Shown here one piece after another: positions 38,059-46,812 of a stretch of DNA of 64,000 nt; position 1 is the first letter of the stretch, and each line of letters opens with the position of its first letter. Both the position numbers and the translations under genes were made by a program. The DNA is from Psychrobacter sp. APC 3281. Its GTDB lineage: Bacteria > Pseudomonadota > Gammaproteobacteria > Pseudomonadales > Moraxellaceae. The DNA is taken from contig NZ_JASDCS010000007.1 in assembly GCF_030407815.1 (NCBI RefSeq), positions 124,001-188,000 of the forward strand, read 5' to 3'. Under the pieces are notes generated by a model. The model did not search any database. It worked only from the letters and a program-made list of their open reading frames with translations, and had not been told where the DNA came from.

Positions 38059-40161
38059 ATGACAATGTTCAACACCATTAAGCGTGAATTTCAGTATGGC
38101 AACCAGCAGGTTGTTATCGAGACAGGCCGTATTGCCCGTCAAGCAAACTCTATTTTAGTACACATGGGCGGCGTAACAGTATTAGTTGCAGCAGTCGTAA
38201 AATCAGAAGCTAAAGAAGGTCAAAACTTCTTTCCGCTAACGGTTAATTATCAAGAAAAAATGTATGCAGCGGGTAAAATCCCAGGTGCTTACGGCAAACG
38301 TGAAGGCCGTGCGAGCGAATTTGAAACTTTAACTTCACGCTTGATTGACCGTCCGATTCGTCCGCTATTCCCAGAAGGCTACGTAAACGAAATCCAAATT
38401 ACCGCAACAGTTGTATCATCAGATAAAACTCAGTCTGCAGATATCGCTGCACTAATCGGTGCTTCAGCAGCATTGGCTATTTCTGATGCACCATTTAATG
38501 GTCCTGTTGCTGCCGCTCGTGTTGGTTTCATTAATGGCGAATACGTTCTAAACCCAACGTCTGAGCAGCTTGAAACTAGTGATCTAGATTTGGTTGTGGC
38601 TGGTACTAAGTCTGCGGTATTAATGGTTGAGTCTGAAGCGGCAGAGTTGTCAGAAGACCAGATGTTAGGTGCAGTATTGTACGGCCATCAGCAACAACAA
38701 ATCGTTATTGATAACATTGCTTCAATGGCTGAAGAAATCGGTACTGCTAAGCAGCAATACTCTGCTCCTGAGCGTGACCAAGCCCTTACCAGCAGCATGA
38801 AAGAGCAGTTCGGCGAGCAAGTTGCTGACGCTTATACCATTACTGATAAGCAAGCACGTTACACCAAGCTTGATGAAATCAAGCAATCAATTATTGATGC
38901 ACTTGCTGGTGATGCTGAGTCAGAAACTTATGCTGATACCGTATCTGAGCTTAAAGAAATCTATAACGACCTTAAATATCGTACTGTTCGTGACAACATC
39001 TTGTCAGGTAAGCCGCGTATCGATGGTCGTGACCCTGAGACAGTTCGTGCGCTTGACGTACAAGTTGGTGTATTGCCATATACGCATGGTTCAGCACTGT
39101 TCACACGTGGTGAGACGCAGGCATTGGTTACTACCACACTTGGTAACAGCCGTGACGTCAACATGATTGACTCACTAGGTGGCACGATTCGTGACCATTT
39201 CATGCTGCATTATAACTTCCCGCATTTCTCAGTTGGTGAAACGGGCCGTGAAGGTATTCCAAAACGTCGTGAAATCGGCCATGGTCGTCTAGCACGCCGC
39301 GGTGTACAAGCGATGTTACCTGATAGCGAGCGCTTCCCGTATGTGATTCGTGTGGTATCAGAAATCACTGAATCTAACGGTTCGTCTTCTATGGCTTCTG
39401 TTTGTGGCGCAAGCTTGGCATTGATGGACGCAGGCGTACCATTAAAAGCACCAGTTGCTGGTATCGCGATGGGTCTGGTTAAAGAAGGCGATCGTTTTGC
39501 TGTATTGTCAGATATCTTGGGTGATGAAGATCATCTAGGTGATATGGACTTTAAAGTGGCCGGTTCTAAGAACGGTATCACTGCGTTACAGATGGATATC
39601 AAAATCGAAGGGATTACCCCTGATATCATGGAGCAAGCGCTTAAACAAGCCCATGCTGGTCGTATCCATATCCTAGAAGCAATGAACCAAGTATTGCCTG
39701 AGAGCCGTACTGAAATCAATGCTCATGCACCAAACTACGCGGTTATCGAAATCAACCCAGACAAGATTCGTGACGTTATCGGTAAAGGCGGCGCAACTAT
39801 CCGTCAGCTAACGGAAGAAACTGGCGCGGTTATCGATATCGATGATGCAGGTACTATCCGTATCTTTGGTGAAAACAAAGCAGCGACCAAGGCAGCTATT
39901 GGCAAAATCGAAGCACTAACTGCTGAAGTTGAAGTTGGTAAAACTTATGAAGGTACCGTTGCTCGTATCGTCGACTTCGGTGCATTTGTAAATGTCTTGC
40001 CAAACACTGATGGCCTAGTACATATTTCACAAATCGCAGAAGAGCGCGTAGAGAATGTATCAGACTATCTAAAAGAAGGTCAGGTCGTTAAAGTACTCGT
40101 ACAAGACGTTGACAACCGTGGTCGTATCAAACTAACTATGAAAGGTGTTGAGCAGAACTAA
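38059..40161 (+). CDS. pnp: Polyribonucleotide nucleotidyltransferase (PNPase)
   Basis: PNPase degrades RNA 3' to 5' by phosphorolysis and is part of the RNA degradosome. It is also needed for growth in the cold in several bacteria. The 700-residue enzyme has two RNase PH domains ('[20 protein letters not shown]' and '[16 protein letters not shown]', '[20 protein letters not shown]'), a KH domain ('[21 protein letters not shown]') and a C-terminal S1 domain ('[28 protein letters not shown]'). Length is typical. A terminator follows. Confidence 0.97.
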   Translation: MTMFNTIKREFQYGNQQVVIETGRIARQANSILVHMGGVTVLVAAVVKSEAKEGQNFFPLTVNYQEKMYAAGKIPGAYGKREGRASEFETLTSRLIDRPIRPLFPEGYVNEIQITATVVSSDKTQSADIAALIGASAALAISDAPFNGPVAAARVGFINGEYVLNPTSEQLETSDLDLVVAGTKSAVLMVESEAAELSEDQMLGAVLYGHQQQQIVIDNIASMAEEIGTAKQQYSAPERDQALTSSMKEQFGEQVADAYTITDKQARYTKLDEIKQSIIDALAGDAESETYADTVSELKEIYNDLKYRTVRDNILSGKPRIDGRDPETVRALDVQVGVLPYTHGSALFTRGETQALVTTTLGNSRDVNMIDSLGGTIRDHFMLHYNFPHFSVGETGREGIPKRREIGHGRLARRGVQAMLPDSERFPYVIRVVSEITESNGSSSMASVCGASLALMDAGVPLKAPVAGIAMGLVKEGDRFAVLSDILGDEDHLGDMDFKVAGSKNGITALQMDIKIEGITPDIMEQALKQAHAGRIHILEAMNQVLPESRTEINAHAPNYAVIEINPDKIRDVIGKGGATIRQLTEETGAVIDIDDAGTIRIFGENKAATKAAIGKIEALTAEVEVGKTYEGTVARIVDFGAFVNVLPNTDGLVHISQIAEERVENVSDYLKEGQVVKVLVQDVDNRGRIKLTMKGVEQN

Positions 40162-40190
40162 TACTCAATATCTGATGTAGTTTAAGTAAT

Positions 40191-40240
40191 AAAAAACCGC
40201 TTTGAAATGCTCGTTATGAGTATTCAGGGCGGTTTTTTTA
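40191..40240 (+). terminator. Terminator after pnp
   Basis: AAAAAACCGC at the 5' side pairs with GCGGTTTTTT at the 3' side, extended by weaker pairs around a loop. It can act on both strands, ending the convergent macro-like gene too. Confidence 0.82.
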
Positions 40241-40280
40241 TGTGCTCAAAAAGATGATGACTGGCTAGCTAAAAGGCCAT

Positions 40281-40844
40281 TTATAACTCAATGCTTTTAG
40301 GCAGATGTATATCGATACGAAGTTTTGGTAGGTCTTGTAAGTACTCAGTCAGTAATGGCAAAGTATCAGCATGCCAGTCTAAGGGCAGGGTATCTGCTGT
40401 ATTACTTTCATTGAATAAGATATCACGTGGTTTGCCTGAGATAAGCGGCCGCGCAAACAATGCAACTCTGCGTATGCCTTGGTAACGTATAAGCGGCATC
40501 ATTTGCTGTTGTAAATCAATCAAAGCAGCAGTCAGCCAACGTGTGCGCGCTGGATGATAAGGATGGTTTGATATCACAAGGTTGGCAATGTAGTTTGGCT
40601 GATTCCCATTACTACTGATACCAAGTCCGACTTGCTCACGTGTGCGCTTATTAAGTAAGCAGCTACCAACGTTCAGACTACCATCGCGGCACGCACGATG
40701 ATAGCGACTATAATTATCAGGAAATAGAGTTTTCGCTCGTGTGAGTACAGGATCTAAAACGACACCAGCATTGTTGACAGGTAAAATAAGCAACTGTGCA
40801 TTGCTATTTAAAATAGAGGCATGTGTGAATTGCAAAATCGCCAT
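40281..40844 (-). CDS. Putative divergent macro-fold protein
   Basis: This 187-residue protein has no family I can name with confidence. Its layout resembles a macro domain of the DarG-like type: 'SNAQLLILPVNNAGVVLDPVLTRAKTLFPDNYSRYHRAC' matches the N-terminal macro block (Asn-Thr-Val-Asn...Gly-Val, then Phe-Pro and 'Y..AC'), then 'GSLNVGSCLL', 'IANLVISNHP', and a helix 'TAALIDLQQQMMPLIRYQGIRRVAL'. The glycine-rich ligand loops are degenerate (GVVLDPVLT and RPLISGKPR), so ADP-ribose binding is doubtful. The start at ATG 40844 follows GAGAGGCTTACG; the longer start at 40865 overlaps that site. It lies 34 bases after the membrane coiled-coil gene, probably the same operon. Confidence 0.6.
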   Translation of the reverse strand: MAILQFTHASILNSNAQLLILPVNNAGVVLDPVLTRAKTLFPDNYSRYHRACRDGSLNVGSCLLNKRTREQVGLGISSNGNQPNYIANLVISNHPYHPARTRWLTAALIDLQQQMMPLIRYQGIRRVALFARPLISGKPRDILFNESNTADTLPLDWHADTLPLLTEYLQDLPKLRIDIHLPKSIEL

Positions 40845-40878
40845 CGTAAGCCTCTCAATAACCAAATCAAGTATACGG

Positions 40879-41427
40879 TTATTGAACCGTCGCTTTATTA
40901 GAGTCGTTTGCTTCTAACTGAGCAATTTGTTGTTCGAGTAGCGCAATTTGTTCTGCCTTCATATCAGTCAATTGCTTATTCATAGCCACTTGTTCCGCTG
41001 CTAACTTTTCTTGTTCGGCCAGTCGCTGACGCTCATCTTCTAAACGATCAATCTCTTCTTTAGCCAAGCTATCATTTTCTGGTAGAGGTGCATCTAATAT
41101 AGCAGTAGGATTTGGTATCGCGGTACTGTCATTATTGGCTGCTCCAGAGTTTTCATCCATGAGCACACTATTGTTAATCACAGAGTCATCTGTTGTCTCA
41201 GATATATTGTCTGTTGTTGACTCTGTCGGCGTTTGCTCAGTTACTGGTGCTGAAGTAGCGTTATCTACAGGGATTGTGGACTGAGTGCCAGACCTTCCTA
41301 CGATAAGGTAGACAATGACGATAAGTAGCAATATGGAGATAAGTACTGCCAAAATTTTCTGACGTGATGTAGTCTGTTTTTTCTTAGAAGCGCGGGTTGA
41401 TGAAGGCCGGATGTTGTCTGGTTTCAT
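40879..41427 (-). CDS. Membrane-anchored coiled-coil protein
   Basis: This 182-residue protein has a Lys/Arg-rich cytoplasmic N-terminus (1-22), one membrane segment (about 25-44), a Thr/Ser/Asp-rich extracytoplasmic linker (about 47-120) and a C-terminal coiled coil rich in Glu, Gln, Ala and Leu (about 122-172). No enzymatic domain is seen and I recognise no family. It is the upstream gene of the macro-like protein. Function is unknown; a periplasmic scaffold or envelope-sensing role is possible but unsupported. Confidence 0.7.
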   Translation of the reverse strand: MKPDNIRPSSTRASKKKQTTSRQKILAVLISILLLIVIVYLIVGRSGTQSTIPVDNATSAPVTEQTPTESTTDNISETTDDSVINNSVLMDENSGAANNDSTAIPNPTAILDAPLPENDSLAKEEIDRLEDERQRLAEQEKLAAEQVAMNKQLTDMKAEQIALLEQQIAQLEANDSNKATVQ

Positions 41428-41477
41428 ATTGTGATCGATTCATGTCAAGAATATAAGTAGCCATACTATAGCAAACT

Positions 41478-41512
41478 CAAAATAAAAAGCCTATCTATTG
41501 ATAGATAGGCTT
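41478..41512 (-). terminator. Terminator of prlC-yheV operon
   Basis: A perfect 11-bp stem, AAGCCTATCTA with TAGATAGGCTT, around a 4-base loop. On the minus strand it is followed by TTTTTATTTTG. It lies about 60 bases after the yheV stop. Confidence 0.88.
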
Positions 41513-41569
41513 AATAGACCATTAAATAATAAAGGATTTAATCTGTTTTTAGATATGAAAACTAAATAA

Positions 41570-41827
41570 CTAAGGCTTAAATTTTACAGTGCCGCTGGTG
41601 CCAATCGCCATCGCATCACGAGCCATCTGATCTTCTAGATGGTTCTTTGCACTAATGGCATCAGGATCGGGGCGGTGTTCTGTGTGTCCGCACTGAGTAC
41701 ATTCAATATACTCATCTGGGGCAGGGGTTACGATATTGACTTGCACCACAGCGTCCATCTCCTGACATTTTGGACAACGTACCCCTGCTAAAAATCGGCG
41801 CTTGGGACTAGATGATTGATAACGCAT
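41570..41827 (-). CDS. yheV: YheV family zinc-ribbon protein
   Basis: This 85-residue protein belongs to the YheV (DUF2387) putative zinc-ribbon family. Two CxxC pairs bind metal: 'VRCPKCQEMDAV' and 'IECTQCGHTEHRPD'. Function is unknown. Its ATG immediately follows the prlC stop (TAAATG), so the genes are translationally coupled. Confidence 0.88.
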   Translation of the reverse strand: MRYQSSSPKRRFLAGVRCPKCQEMDAVVQVNIVTPAPDEYIECTQCGHTEHRPDPDAISAKNHLEDQMARDAMAIGTSGTVKFKP

Positions 41828-44053
41828 TTAAATGACCTCGCGAGTCGTTTGAGTATTTGCGGCATCAATATTTTTAACATCAGTGAAACCATTATGGCGT
41901 AGCAAGGCATCGATACTGGCGCTACGACCGCGGAAGTTTTCAAAGTTGGTCTTCGCTGGGAAACTGCCGCCAACAGATAAGATAGATTCACGGAACGCTT
42001 TGCCTGTCGCTGGGTTGAAAATACCGTCTTCTTCAAACTTGCTAAACGCATCCGCTGATAGCAGTTCCGCCCATTTATATGAGTAATAACCTGCAGCATA
42101 ACCACCCGCGAAGATATGACTAAAACCATTAGCAAAGCGGTTATAGTCAGGTGTTTGCATAACGGAGATATCATTACGGACAGTATTGAGCGTCTCTAAA
42201 ATGCCATCGTAACTCAGTGCTGGCGTATGAGCATGAATGAGCAGGTCAAATAGGGCAAACTCAATTTGACGCAGCGTTTGCATACCACTTTGGAAATTTT
42301 TCACTGCCAGTAGTGCATCGAGCTTGTCTTTAGGCAATGGCTCGCCAGTCTCAACGTGACTGCTGATAAGGGCAATACCTTCAGCATCCCAAGCCCAGTT
42401 CTCCATAAACTGACTAGGAAGCTCGACCGCATCCCATTCAACGCCATTGACACCAGCGACATCACCGACCGTCACTTGGGTTAATAAATGATGTAACCCA
42501 TGACCAAACTCGTGGAACAAAGTTAATACTTCATCATGAGTCAATAAACTAGGTTTGCCATCAAGTGCTGGCGTGAAATTACCAACCATAAAGCAAACGG
42601 GCAGCTGCTGATGGTTCTGTTCTTCGTAGCTATAGCGAGATTGAAAACCACTCATCCATGCGCCGCCACGCTTACCGCTACGTGCAAACAAGTCAAAGTA
42701 GAAGCCACCGAGCAAGCGATCATCAGCATCGAATAATTGATAAAAGCTTACATCGTCATGCCAGCGAGAGACTGAGTCACTTTCTGTACCTTTATAGCTT
42801 TGCTCTTGTACTTTAATACCGTATAGACGCTCAACGATAGTGAACAAGCCATTAATCACTTTAGGTAATGGGAAATATGGACGGATCTCCTCTTGCGATA
42901 AGCTGAACTCACTTTGTTTTACTTTTTCAGCGATGTAGGCGCTATCCCACGGTTGTAACTCGTCAATGCCATAATCGCTAGCGTATTTCTGTAGCTGTGC
43001 CAAATCTGCTTTGGCAGCAGGGGTGGCTTGCGTTGCTAAGTCACGTAAGAATGTTTCAACTTCTAAGACGCTGTCTGCCATCTTGGTCGATAGCGATACT
43101 TCAGCATAATTTGCAAAACCAAGTAGCTTAGCTTTTTGTTCACGTAATGAGAGGATTTGACTCATATTGTTAGCGTTATTTAATGAGTTGCCTTTTGCAT
43201 TGGTATGCGTATCAAACTCAGAGGCGCGTGTGACATAAGCATGATACAGCGTCTCACGCAGGTTGCGATCGTCCGCATGAGTCATGATCGCTAGATATAC
43301 AGGGATATTTAAACTGGCCACATAGTAAGGAGTAGGAAGTGCATCTATATCAGCTTGGCCAAGAGCACCGCTAGCAAGCTCACGCGCCTTGTATTGCTCA
43401 CCTGCATCTGCCAATAGTGCCAAACCACTCTCTGTTAACCCCTTTAACTGAGAGTCTTCTAAAGGTAGGGCAAATGCTTGCGTCGCATCCAAGATATTGT
43501 CCGAGAAAGTTGCAGACAGGGTCGATAATTCACTTTGGATAGCGGCAAATTTTTCTTGCTCAGCTTGAGGTAACGCAACGCCTGATAACTCAAAGCTACG
43601 TAATGCCAGTTCAATTGCACGTGCACGAGCAGGCTCTAACGTAGCAAAGAAATCTGTGTCATTGACGATAGCTTGATAGCGATTAAACAACGGCTGATGT
43701 TGTCCAACTCGCGTACCGTAAGCAGACAGCTTTGGTAGCAGTTCATGGTGAACATGACGAATCTCATCGTTGCTCATCACACTATTGAGATGCGACAAAA
43801 TACCCCAGCTACGATCTAATGCCAAATTAATATGGTCAAAGCTCATCACATCTGCCAAAGCTTGTTCAGCGCTTATTTTTTCAGCACTTGTTTTTTCAGC
43901 ACTTGTTTTTTCAGCACTGTCGCTTTCTATCACGGTTAAAGTATCTAAAAAAGTATTGGCAGCATCAATGGCGTCAATCACATGGTTTTGTAAGGTATGT
44001 GGCGCAGTGTCGGCAAAATCGACAAGGCGTAAATCTAAAGGAGAAGGTGTCAT
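41828..44053 (-). CDS. prlC: Oligopeptidase A (PrlC)
   Basis: PrlC is a cytosolic M3 zinc metallopeptidase that degrades signal peptides and other oligopeptides. The 741-residue enzyme has the His-Glu-x-x-His motif in 'LTLFHEFGHGLHHLL', the downstream Glu in 'GVEWDAVELPSQFMENWAWD', and the C-terminal 'YAAGYYSYKWAELLSADAFSKFEEDG'. Residues about 46-63 contain a Ser-Ala-Glu-Lys-Thr/Ile repeat encoded by a 15-bp tandem array. The frame extends to a TTG at 44089, but ATG 44053 gives the family N-terminus. It runs divergent from the Balon-like gene. Confidence 0.94.
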   Translation of the reverse strand: MTPSPLDLRLVDFADTAPHTLQNHVIDAIDAANTFLDTLTVIESDSAEKTSAEKTSAEKISAEQALADVMSFDHINLALDRSWGILSHLNSVMSNDEIRHVHHELLPKLSAYGTRVGQHQPLFNRYQAIVNDTDFFATLEPARARAIELALRSFELSGVALPQAEQEKFAAIQSELSTLSATFSDNILDATQAFALPLEDSQLKGLTESGLALLADAGEQYKARELASGALGQADIDALPTPYYVASLNIPVYLAIMTHADDRNLRETLYHAYVTRASEFDTHTNAKGNSLNNANNMSQILSLREQKAKLLGFANYAEVSLSTKMADSVLEVETFLRDLATQATPAAKADLAQLQKYASDYGIDELQPWDSAYIAEKVKQSEFSLSQEEIRPYFPLPKVINGLFTIVERLYGIKVQEQSYKGTESDSVSRWHDDVSFYQLFDADDRLLGGFYFDLFARSGKRGGAWMSGFQSRYSYEEQNHQQLPVCFMVGNFTPALDGKPSLLTHDEVLTLFHEFGHGLHHLLTQVTVGDVAGVNGVEWDAVELPSQFMENWAWDAEGIALISSHVETGEPLPKDKLDALLAVKNFQSGMQTLRQIEFALFDLLIHAHTPALSYDGILETLNTVRNDISVMQTPDYNRFANGFSHIFAGGYAAGYYSYKWAELLSADAFSKFEEDGIFNPATGKAFRESILSVGGSFPAKTNFENFRGRSASIDALLRHNGFTDVKNIDAANTQTTREVI
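43861..43920 (-). repeat. 15-bp in-frame tandem repeat in prlC
   Basis: About three to four copies of a unit close to TTTTTTCAGCACTTG (plus strand) encode repeated Ser-Ala-Glu-Lys-Thr/Ile in the N-terminal region of PrlC. The clearest copies span 43876-43890, 43891-43905 and 43906-43918. As the unit is a multiple of three, copy changes would not shift the frame. Confidence 0.85.
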
Positions 44054-44140
44054 ATAGGTATCCGATATCAATGAATTATTATTAATCAAAACGAGAATGA
44101 GAAAAGTCTGGCTACTATTGAAATATACAGTGTGTTCTTA

Positions 44141-44163
44141 TTTTATATATAGATTATATAAAA
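44141..44163. repeat. Inverted repeat, 9-bp arms
   Basis: TTTTATATA and TATATAAAA with a TAGAT loop, perfect arms, 88 bases upstream of prlC's ATG. All A/T, so it may be composition-driven or part of the prlC promoter region. Confidence 0.35.
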
Positions 44164-44311
44164 GATGGGTTCGTTTGGTAAAAATACAACCTAAGCACTT
44201 TTATACGATTCAAGTAATTAGGACAGTGCTAGCAATCTGGAAGTAAATATCGAAATTCTGATACTTAGATTCAACTTCTCAAGATAATTATCCAAATATG
44301 TAGCTATGCTC

Positions 44312-44330
44312 GTTAAAGCAGTTCTTTAAC
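44312..44330. promoter_or_regulatory. Inverted repeat GTTAAAG-N5-CTTTAAC
   Basis: Perfect 7-bp arms with a 5-base spacer, about 220 bases before the Balon-like gene. The form fits a dimeric regulator's operator. No regulator is assigned. Confidence 0.4.
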
Positions 44331-44549
44331 AATATAGAGTGCTCTACTTACAAAGCGCTATCATTTGCTTGCAAATTAACCCTACAGGGAGTGGGGTATA
44401 GCTGTTAGCATCAAGATAATGGAATTTAAATATTATGCATCGACAGGATGCAAGGAAAACACGGATAGAAATTTCTACGCTTATAACAGTATATGAGTGA
44501 AGAAATACATAAAGTTAAAAATGAACGATAATAAAACAAGGAGCAATAT

Positions 44550-45662
44550 ATGAAAGCGACTCTTAAAAGTTTACGTGAAACTAAAGCGAATCCTGCAGTA
44601 AGTATCTTTGTTAAAACGCATCGTGAACATCCAGCTAACGAGCAAGATCCTATCGCTCTAAAAAACCAATTGAAGGTTGCCGAAGATCGTCTGACGAAAG
44701 AGTACGATAAACGCACAGCGACCACTATTCTAGATAATATTCAAAATAAAATCAGTGAGCTCAATCACAATTATAACCTCGATACTTTAGCTATATTTGC
44801 TAGTACAGATGATGTGCAAGTTATTCGTATGCCAATTGATACAACGGAACGTGTTGTGATCTCAGATAGGTTTGCTACGCGTGACTTGGTTCGTGATATG
44901 GCAAGTGCGGTTCATTATTATACTGTGGTCTTAACCCGTGACAATGCTCGTTTGATCGAAGCATCTAATGACCGTGTTGTGAGAGAATTCGACAAAGATG
45001 ACGATGCACAAAACAATATGGAGAACATTCAGTTCCCTGTCGAAAACAACGGACTATACACAACAGGTGACGGTGGCTCAGATCGTTCATCAAACAACGA
45101 AAGCAGTCACTTAAAAGAATTCTTTAACCAAGTTGATAAAAGTGTCCAAGAACTATGGGGCGAGCATAAAATGCCTCTTGTCATAGTTGGTGATGCAAAA
45201 AATATTGGCTACTATAAAGAAGTCTGTGATCGTCCAGACAATATCATCGCTACAGTATCGAATGCGACCAACCTAGAAGATGGTAGTGCTCAGCATATTG
45301 TAGATAGTGTGCAAGAAGCCGTAGAAGAGTATCGCACTTCACTACATAAAGCTGCATTGGGTGAAATTGATAAAGCTCGTGGTGCGAATATGTTGCAGAC
45401 AGATTTGCAGGAAGTATATCGCAGCGCTTTCCAAGGGGCTGGCGAGACGCTTTATGTACGCCGTGGCTATATACAATCCGCTAAGATTGATGAAAAGGCA
45501 CAAACTTTAAGCCCTGCCAATGATGCTACTACGGAAGGCATCACAGATGATGCAATCGGTGAAATCATCGAACACGTCATTCATAATGGCGGCGAAGCTG
45601 TATTTATGCCACAAGACATCATGGGTGAAGATCAACCAATAGCGTTAGTAACTCGCTACTAA
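44550..45662 (+). CDS. Balon-like ribosome hibernation factor (baeRF/Pelota-like)
   Basis: This 370-residue protein belongs to the bacterial archaeo-eukaryotic release-factor-like (baeRF) superfamily. An N-terminal block 'VSIFVKTHREHPANEQDPIALKNQLKVAEDRL' (about 17-48) is typical. A central eRF1-like domain covers about residues 119-263 ('YYTVVLTRDNARLIEASNDRVVREF', 'PLVIVGDAKNIGYYKEV'). The C-terminal domain ends 'GGEAVFMPQDIMGEDQPIALVTRY'. No Gly-Gly-Gln peptide-release motif is present. These features match Balon, described in Psychrobacter as a factor that occupies the ribosomal A site with EF-Tu during cold and stationary stress. Identity to that protein was not checked by alignment. A Ser/Gly/Asp-rich linker lies at about 168-187. 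The ribosome site AAGGAG is strong. It is monocistronic with its own terminator. Confidence 0.8.
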   Translation: MKATLKSLRETKANPAVSIFVKTHREHPANEQDPIALKNQLKVAEDRLTKEYDKRTATTILDNIQNKISELNHNYNLDTLAIFASTDDVQVIRMPIDTTERVVISDRFATRDLVRDMASAVHYYTVVLTRDNARLIEASNDRVVREFDKDDDAQNNMENIQFPVENNGLYTTGDGGSDRSSNNESSHLKEFFNQVDKSVQELWGEHKMPLVIVGDAKNIGYYKEVCDRPDNIIATVSNATNLEDGSAQHIVDSVQEAVEEYRTSLHKAALGEIDKARGANMLQTDLQEVYRSAFQGAGETLYVRRGYIQSAKIDEKAQTLSPANDATTEGITDDAIGEIIEHVIHNGGEAVFMPQDIMGEDQPIALVTRY

Positions 45663-45746
45663 TCTGACGATGACACCTATACGCGATGTTCATTTATGAA
45701 TCAGCCATTTATGAATTAGCCATTAATAATACATAGGTGTAATATG

Positions 45747-45783
45747 AGAGCATTGGTTCAATACGAGCCAGTGCTCTTTTTAT
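45747..45783 (+). terminator. Terminator after Balon-like gene
   Basis: AGAGCA(T)TGG pairs with CCAGTGCTCT across a short loop, followed by T5. Confidence 0.8.
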
Positions 45784-45870
45784 GTCTGTCATTACCATCA
45801 CTATGGATGCTATCGTAGCTGAGCTATTGATCTTTACTCCATAAATAATGAGCGTACAACTAACCAAACT

Positions 45871-46626
45871 ATGACTACCACCTCTTTTGTTTTAACTAGC
45901 TACAACATTCATAAAGGCATGTCACCGCTGAATCGCCAAGTGAAGATGCAAGGTATTGCTCAGGCGCTAGAGTCTGTGGGTTCAGACGTCTTGTGTTTGC
46001 AAGAAGTACAAGGCCAAAACCTTAAACGTAATATGCAATATAACGAGTACCCAGATCAATCACAGCATGAATGGTTCGGCGAGTTTTTAGATCTGCAAAA
46101 TAGTTACGGTAAAAACTCCGAATACGAAAACGGCCACCACGGCAATGCAGTATTAAGCCGCTTTCCGCTAGACCCCAAACACAATGTAAATATTACGGTC
46201 AACAAGCTTGAGCAGCGCGGTGTCTTGCACTGTGAGGTACAGCCTATCGGTTGGGAGATGCCTGTTGTGGTGCTGTGTGCACATTTAAATTTATTTGAGC
46301 GTGATCGTATCAAGCAGTATCAAGCGATTAGTGACTATGTTCGAAATGAGATTGCACCAGATCAGCCGCTTATCTTGGCAGGCGATTTTAATGATTGGAA
46401 AAAGATGTCTTGTGACAAACTGGCATCAGATCTCGGTATGATAGAAGCGTTCAAGTATTGTCATGGCAAGCTGTTGCCAACCTTTCCCGCAAAACTGCCA
46501 GTGCTTAGTTTAGATCGTATCTACGTGCGCAATTTGCTTGTGAAGGATGCTTGGGTACACACTGGAAAACCTTGGTCATCGCTATCAGATCATCTGCCCA
46601 TTAGTGCAGAACTGATGCTGCCCTAA
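45871..46626 (+). CDS. Endonuclease/exonuclease/phosphatase family protein
   Basis: A 251-residue enzyme of the EEP superfamily (DNase I-like fold, metal dependent). Catalytic features are Asn in 'LTSYNIHKGM', Glu in 'VLCLQEVQG', 'HHGNAVLSRFPL', His and Asn in 'CAHLNLFERDR', 'LILAGDFNDWK' and the final Asp-His in 'SLSDHLPISAEL'. The pattern is like YbhP-type proteins, but the substrate (nucleic acid, phospholipid or phosphoester) cannot be deduced. No signal peptide. It follows the Balon-like gene beyond a terminator, so it is probably a separate transcript. Confidence 0.87.
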   Translation: MTTTSFVLTSYNIHKGMSPLNRQVKMQGIAQALESVGSDVLCLQEVQGQNLKRNMQYNEYPDQSQHEWFGEFLDLQNSYGKNSEYENGHHGNAVLSRFPLDPKHNVNITVNKLEQRGVLHCEVQPIGWEMPVVVLCAHLNLFERDRIKQYQAISDYVRNEIAPDQPLILAGDFNDWKKMSCDKLASDLGMIEAFKYCHGKLLPTFPAKLPVLSLDRIYVRNLLVKDAWVHTGKPWSSLSDHLPISAELMLP

Positions 46627-46812
46627 TACCTAACTATAATAATTCGTCTAAATGTATTATATTGGCAATCTATCGATATATGAACAATTGTCTTTATTGA
46701 TCATCTTATTGATTAACCATGTTCTCGATTGAAAGTGCTATTAACAGTACAACGTTTCAATAAAGTGAATAACAAGTACAGCCTAATAAACAAAATATAA
46801 GGATATTCTACG

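Larger units (their letters stand above)
44054..44549. other. Divergent intergenic region prlC / Balon-like gene
   Basis: A 496-base spacer with no supported coding region. It contains two perfect inverted repeats (44141-44163 and 44312-44330), a CCCTACAGGG palindrome (44380-44389), and an AAGGAG ribosome site just before 44550. It holds promoters in both directions. Confidence 0.5.
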
